Part shown: one piece after another, positions 62,117 to 64,000 of the stretch | How positions within the stretch are numbered: the stretch's first letter is position 1 | How the letters are laid out: the number at the start of each line of letters is the position of its first letter | Assembly: GCF_014836955.1 (NCBI RefSeq) | Contig: NZ_JACSPV010000005.1 | Location: forward strand, 110,964-174,963 | Origin: Bacillus norwichensis | GTDB taxonomy: Bacteria; Bacillota; Bacilli; Bacillales; Bacillaceae_C | Reading direction: 5' to 3' | DNA length: 64,000 bases | Translations under genes and position numbers: made by a program | Notes under the pieces: model-generated | What the model was told of the DNA's origin: nothing | Seen by the model: only the letters and a program-made list of their open reading frames with translations | Databases searched by the model: none

Positions 62117-63109
62117 TTGAAAGCGATTGTTCATGAAGGTAAGACAGGAATGGCAGGTCTCTCGTTAAAAGAAATGGAAGTTGGCCAGCCCGGCGAGGGT
62201 GAAGTAAGAGTAAAGTTAAAAACAGCCGGGATGAACCATAGAGATTTATTCGTTCTTCACCGTCATAAACTAACGGATCCACCACTTGTTATTGGCTCTG
62301 ACGGAGCAGGAATCATCGATGCTGTCGGAAAAGGGGTCACCTCAGCCAATATCGGAGATGAAGTGATCATTAATCCCGGATTGGGCTGGAGAGAAAAAAG
62401 TGATGCCCCGCCTGAAGAATTTGATATTGTCGGACTTCCAGGCCATGGTACATTTGCTGAATACATTGTCATTCCAGCAGAAAATGCTATTCCAAGACCA
62501 GAACATCTGATTTGGGAAGAAGCTGGAGTGTTTGGACTTGCTGCCCTTACAGGTTATCGTGCATTGTTTACAAGAGGAAAAATTACACCCGATATGACGA
62601 TCCTTCTTCCTGGAGTTGGAAGCGGCGTCATCACCTTTATTTTAAAATTCGCCAAAACTGTTGGAACCACTGTTTATGTTACTTCACGTTCGGAAGAAAA
62701 GCGGCAGCGTGCCCTTGAACTTGGGGCCGATAAAGCAATCGACAGTGATGGTGACTGGAATGAACAGCTAAGCGGCGAAAAAGTAGACTTAGTGATTGAA
62801 TCAGTTGGAGCTGCTACTTTCAGTAAATCTCTTGGCCAGCTTCGTCCTGGCGGAACCATTGTCACTTTTGGCGCTTCAGCCGGGGATGAAATTAACTTGG
62901 ATCTTCGCACCTTCTTCTACGGACAGTACAACATGCTTGGCACCACCATGGGAAGCGCTGAAGAATTCAAGGAAATGATTGAGTTTGTGGAAAAACATAA
63001 AATCAAACCGGAAATCGAAGCCATTTTTCCGTTAAGCAAATATGAAATAGCCTTCAACCGTTTGGAAGAGGCCGAGCAGTTTGGAAAAGTTGGATTTTTG
63101 ATTGATTAA
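62117..63109 (+). CDS. Zinc-less MDR oxidoreductase (YogA-like, quinone oxidoreductase/ADH family)
   Basis: 330-residue medium-chain dehydrogenase/reductase. GroES-like N-terminal half (KTAGMNHRDLFVLHRHKL, GSDGAGIIDAVGKGV), and an NADPH domain with the unusual LLPGVGSGVITFILKFA in place of the common AxGxVG. The structural zinc cysteines are absent. TTG start at 62117 with GGGGGG upstream; the frame opens at 62087. A good terminator follows. Resembles B. subtilis YogA; substrate unknown. Confidence 0.85.
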   Translation: MKAIVHEGKTGMAGLSLKEMEVGQPGEGEVRVKLKTAGMNHRDLFVLHRHKLTDPPLVIGSDGAGIIDAVGKGVTSANIGDEVIINPGLGWREKSDAPPEEFDIVGLPGHGTFAEYIVIPAENAIPRPEHLIWEEAGVFGLAALTGYRALFTRGKITPDMTILLPGVGSGVITFILKFAKTVGTTVYVTSRSEEKRQRALELGADKAIDSDGDWNEQLSGEKVDLVIESVGAATFSKSLGQLRPGGTIVTFGASAGDEINLDLRTFFYGQYNMLGTTMGSAEEFKEMIEFVEKHKIKPEIEAIFPLSKYEIAFNRLEEAEQFGKVGFLID

Positions 63110-63116
63110 TGGATGG

Positions 63117-63143
63117 AGACAGAGCTCAGCTCTGTCCTTTTTA
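63117..63143 (+). terminator. Intrinsic terminator of the YogA-like gene
   Basis: GACAGAGCTCAGCTCTGTC perfect stem followed by CTTTTTATT, 8 bp after the stop codon. Confidence 0.88.
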
Positions 63144-63151
63144 TTCCCAAT

Positions 63152-63379
63152 TGTGGATATTCTTGTGGATTAGTCTGTTATTTTACTTTGTTTATATGTT
63201 AGTAATCCACAGTTAGAAAACGCTTTTTCCTTTAATTTTGGAATCACAGGAAAGTTATACAGAAATTGTGGGTAACTCCATGCTAAATCTGTGGATAAAA
63301 TACGTTTTATCTTGGTTCTTACTCATTATTAATGTGGATCATCTCTTATACAGTTATTTTGTGGATAGATTTATCCAGC
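63152..63379. promoter_or_regulatory. Cluster of DnaA-box-like 9-mers
   Basis: Within 230 bp: TGTGGATAT (63152), TGTGGATTA (63164), TAATCCACA (63203), TGTGGGTAA (63267), a perfect TGTGGATAA (63290, complement TTATCCACA), TGTGGATCA (63333), TGTGGATAG (63360) and TTATCCAGC (63371). Seven are within one mismatch of TTATCCACA. Such density is expected for a DnaA-binding locus and not by chance. No dnaA or dnaN gene is here, so it would be a chromosomal DnaA-box cluster rather than oriC. Confidence 0.7.
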
Positions 63380-63410
63380 AGTATGACAAAAGTGAAAAAG
63401 GAGCATTTAT

Positions 63411-63845
63411 ATGAGTACGTCAATCAAAGAACTTCAATCGCGAAAGGAAATTACGTCAGCCTTTCCCGTGATGAAACAACTGCGGACCCATTTGGATGAA
63501 AGCTCTTATCTTAAATTGGTCATTGAGGCACGCGATAAAGAAGGCTACAAAATGTTTGCCCTCTTTGATAAAGAAAATATGGTTGCGGTTATTGGTTTCC
63601 AGCCAATGACCACTCTCTATTATGGGAGGTTTATTTGGGTTTGCGATTTAGTTACGGATACCCATCACCGTTCAAAAGGATACGGCGAACAACTCCTTTC
63701 TTTTGTTCAGCAATGGGCGAAGGAAAGCCACTACGATAATATTGCACTATCCTCGGGACTTCAACGCGCAGAGGCACACCGTTTTTACCAAGAAAAAATG
63801 GGTTATGATAAAGTGAGTTATGTATTCAAAGCAAGTTTAATGTAA
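63411..63845 (+). CDS. GNAT-family N-acetyltransferase
   Basis: 144 residues. The acetyl-CoA pyrophosphate loop is in [20 protein letters not shown], preceded by the strand [10 protein letters not shown] and followed by [20 protein letters not shown], the usual motif A and B order. Substrate unknown. AAAAAGGAG lies before the ATG. Its upstream region is the DnaA-box-like cluster. Confidence 0.88.
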   Translation: MSTSIKELQSRKEITSAFPVMKQLRTHLDESSYLKLVIEARDKEGYKMFALFDKENMVAVIGFQPMTTLYYGRFIWVCDLVTDTHHRSKGYGEQLLSFVQQWAKESHYDNIALSSGLQRAEAHRFYQEKMGYDKVSYVFKASLM

Positions 63846-63862
63846 TATGTTAATAATAAAAA

Positions 63863-64000
63863 GGTTCTATGTCAAATGTTGGGGTAGAGTGAGGTGGAAG
63901 CTCATTCTACCCAACATGACTTTCAATTTTTTTATACTTATGTAAAAGCAGTATTCTCGCCCTTGCCCGAAGGAAATTCCTAAAACCAAAGGCGTTCCTC
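63863..64000. mobile_element. ISL3-family insertion sequence, right edge outside window
   Basis: Begins with GGTTCTATGTCAAATGTTGG, which fits ISL3-family terminal repeats, and contains the 3' end of a transposase gene on the minus strand. A hairpin GGGTAGAGTGAG...CTCATTCTACCC just inside could act as its terminator. The element continues past 64000. Confidence 0.7.
63907..64000 (-). CDS. ISL3-family transposase, C-terminal fragment (5' part outside window)
   Basis: The last 30 codons are in the window, reading RNAFGFRNFLRARARILL and ending KKIESHVG before a TAG at 63907-63909. NAFGFRNF followed by R/A-rich ILL is the conserved end of ISL3 transposases. Too short for the ORF length cut-off, but supported by the adjoining terminal repeat. 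Confidence 0.72.
   Translation of the reverse strand, partial: RNAFGFRNFLRARARILLLHKYKKIESHVG

Overview
The window looks like the chromosome of an endospore-forming Bacillaceae species. The genus cannot be fixed from sequence alone. Support comes from AT-rich Gram-positive coding with strong GGAGG ribosome binding sites and frequent TTG/GTG starts, two complete gerA-type germinant receptor operons, two LysM-GH18 spore-type glycosidases, and Bacillus-type regulators (MhqR, Bce-like two-component system, UppP, YerD). It is mostly a catabolic and stress-response region. No rRNA, tRNA or CRISPR array was seen.

Layout: 1-5.1 kb holds a 4-hydroxyphenylacetate catabolic operon (hpaB cut by the window start, hpaE, a DapA-family aldolase) with a GntR regulator whose likely operator recurs in both promoters. 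5.1-5.9 kb holds a RAYT transposase flanked by GGGGGTCTGACCCCC REP palindromes. 5.9-9.0 kb holds a CorC/CNNM transporter and uppP. 9.2-12.3 kb is an MhqR-type quinone-stress block (wrbA-like, frameshifted mhqD, mhqO, mhqR) with recognisable MhqR operators; a further operator lies before an alcohol dehydrogenase at 36.9 kb. 12.5-22 kb is a probable L-carnitine pathway: BCCT transporter, CntA-like Rieske oxygenase, ferredoxin, ferredoxin reductase, aldehyde dehydrogenase, D-malate-type dehydrogenase and a divergent sigma-54 activator, with a clear -24/-12 promoter. 22.3-27 kb carries an AraC-type regulator with hutU and hutI; hutG with a divergent LysR gene is separate at 31.8-33.7 kb. 27.5-31.4 kb is an ECF42-like sigma factor regulon with three near-identical promoters (TGTCGA, 17 bp, CGTCGT). 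34-38.4 kb holds an orphan two-component system, the alcohol dehydrogenase and an LtrA protein. 38.5-42 kb holds the two LysM-GH18 proteins. 42.3-47.7 kb holds an orphan substrate-binding lipoprotein, a single-chain regulator fusing an amide/urea-type binding domain to a sigma-54 activator, and its divergent amidase operon with a second -24/-12 promoter. 48.3-56 kb holds two convergent ger operons, one with order A-C-small membrane protein-B. 56-64 kb holds DUF2071, YerD, a FAD oxidoreductase, an acyl-CoA dehydrogenase-like protein, a YogA-like oxidoreductase, a cluster of DnaA-box-like 9-mers, a GNAT protein and the edge of an ISL3-family element.

Dispersed through the intergenic spaces is a family of about 150-195 bp palindromic repeats (nine copies plus a fragment, all in one orientation). 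Three of them sit in the leader and between the genes of the carnitine oxygenase operon, and one supplies the stop codon of the reductase gene. Two smaller repeat families, an IS21-like end remnant and a decayed gene fragment are also present. All functional assignments come from reading the sequence and family knowledge; no searches were run.
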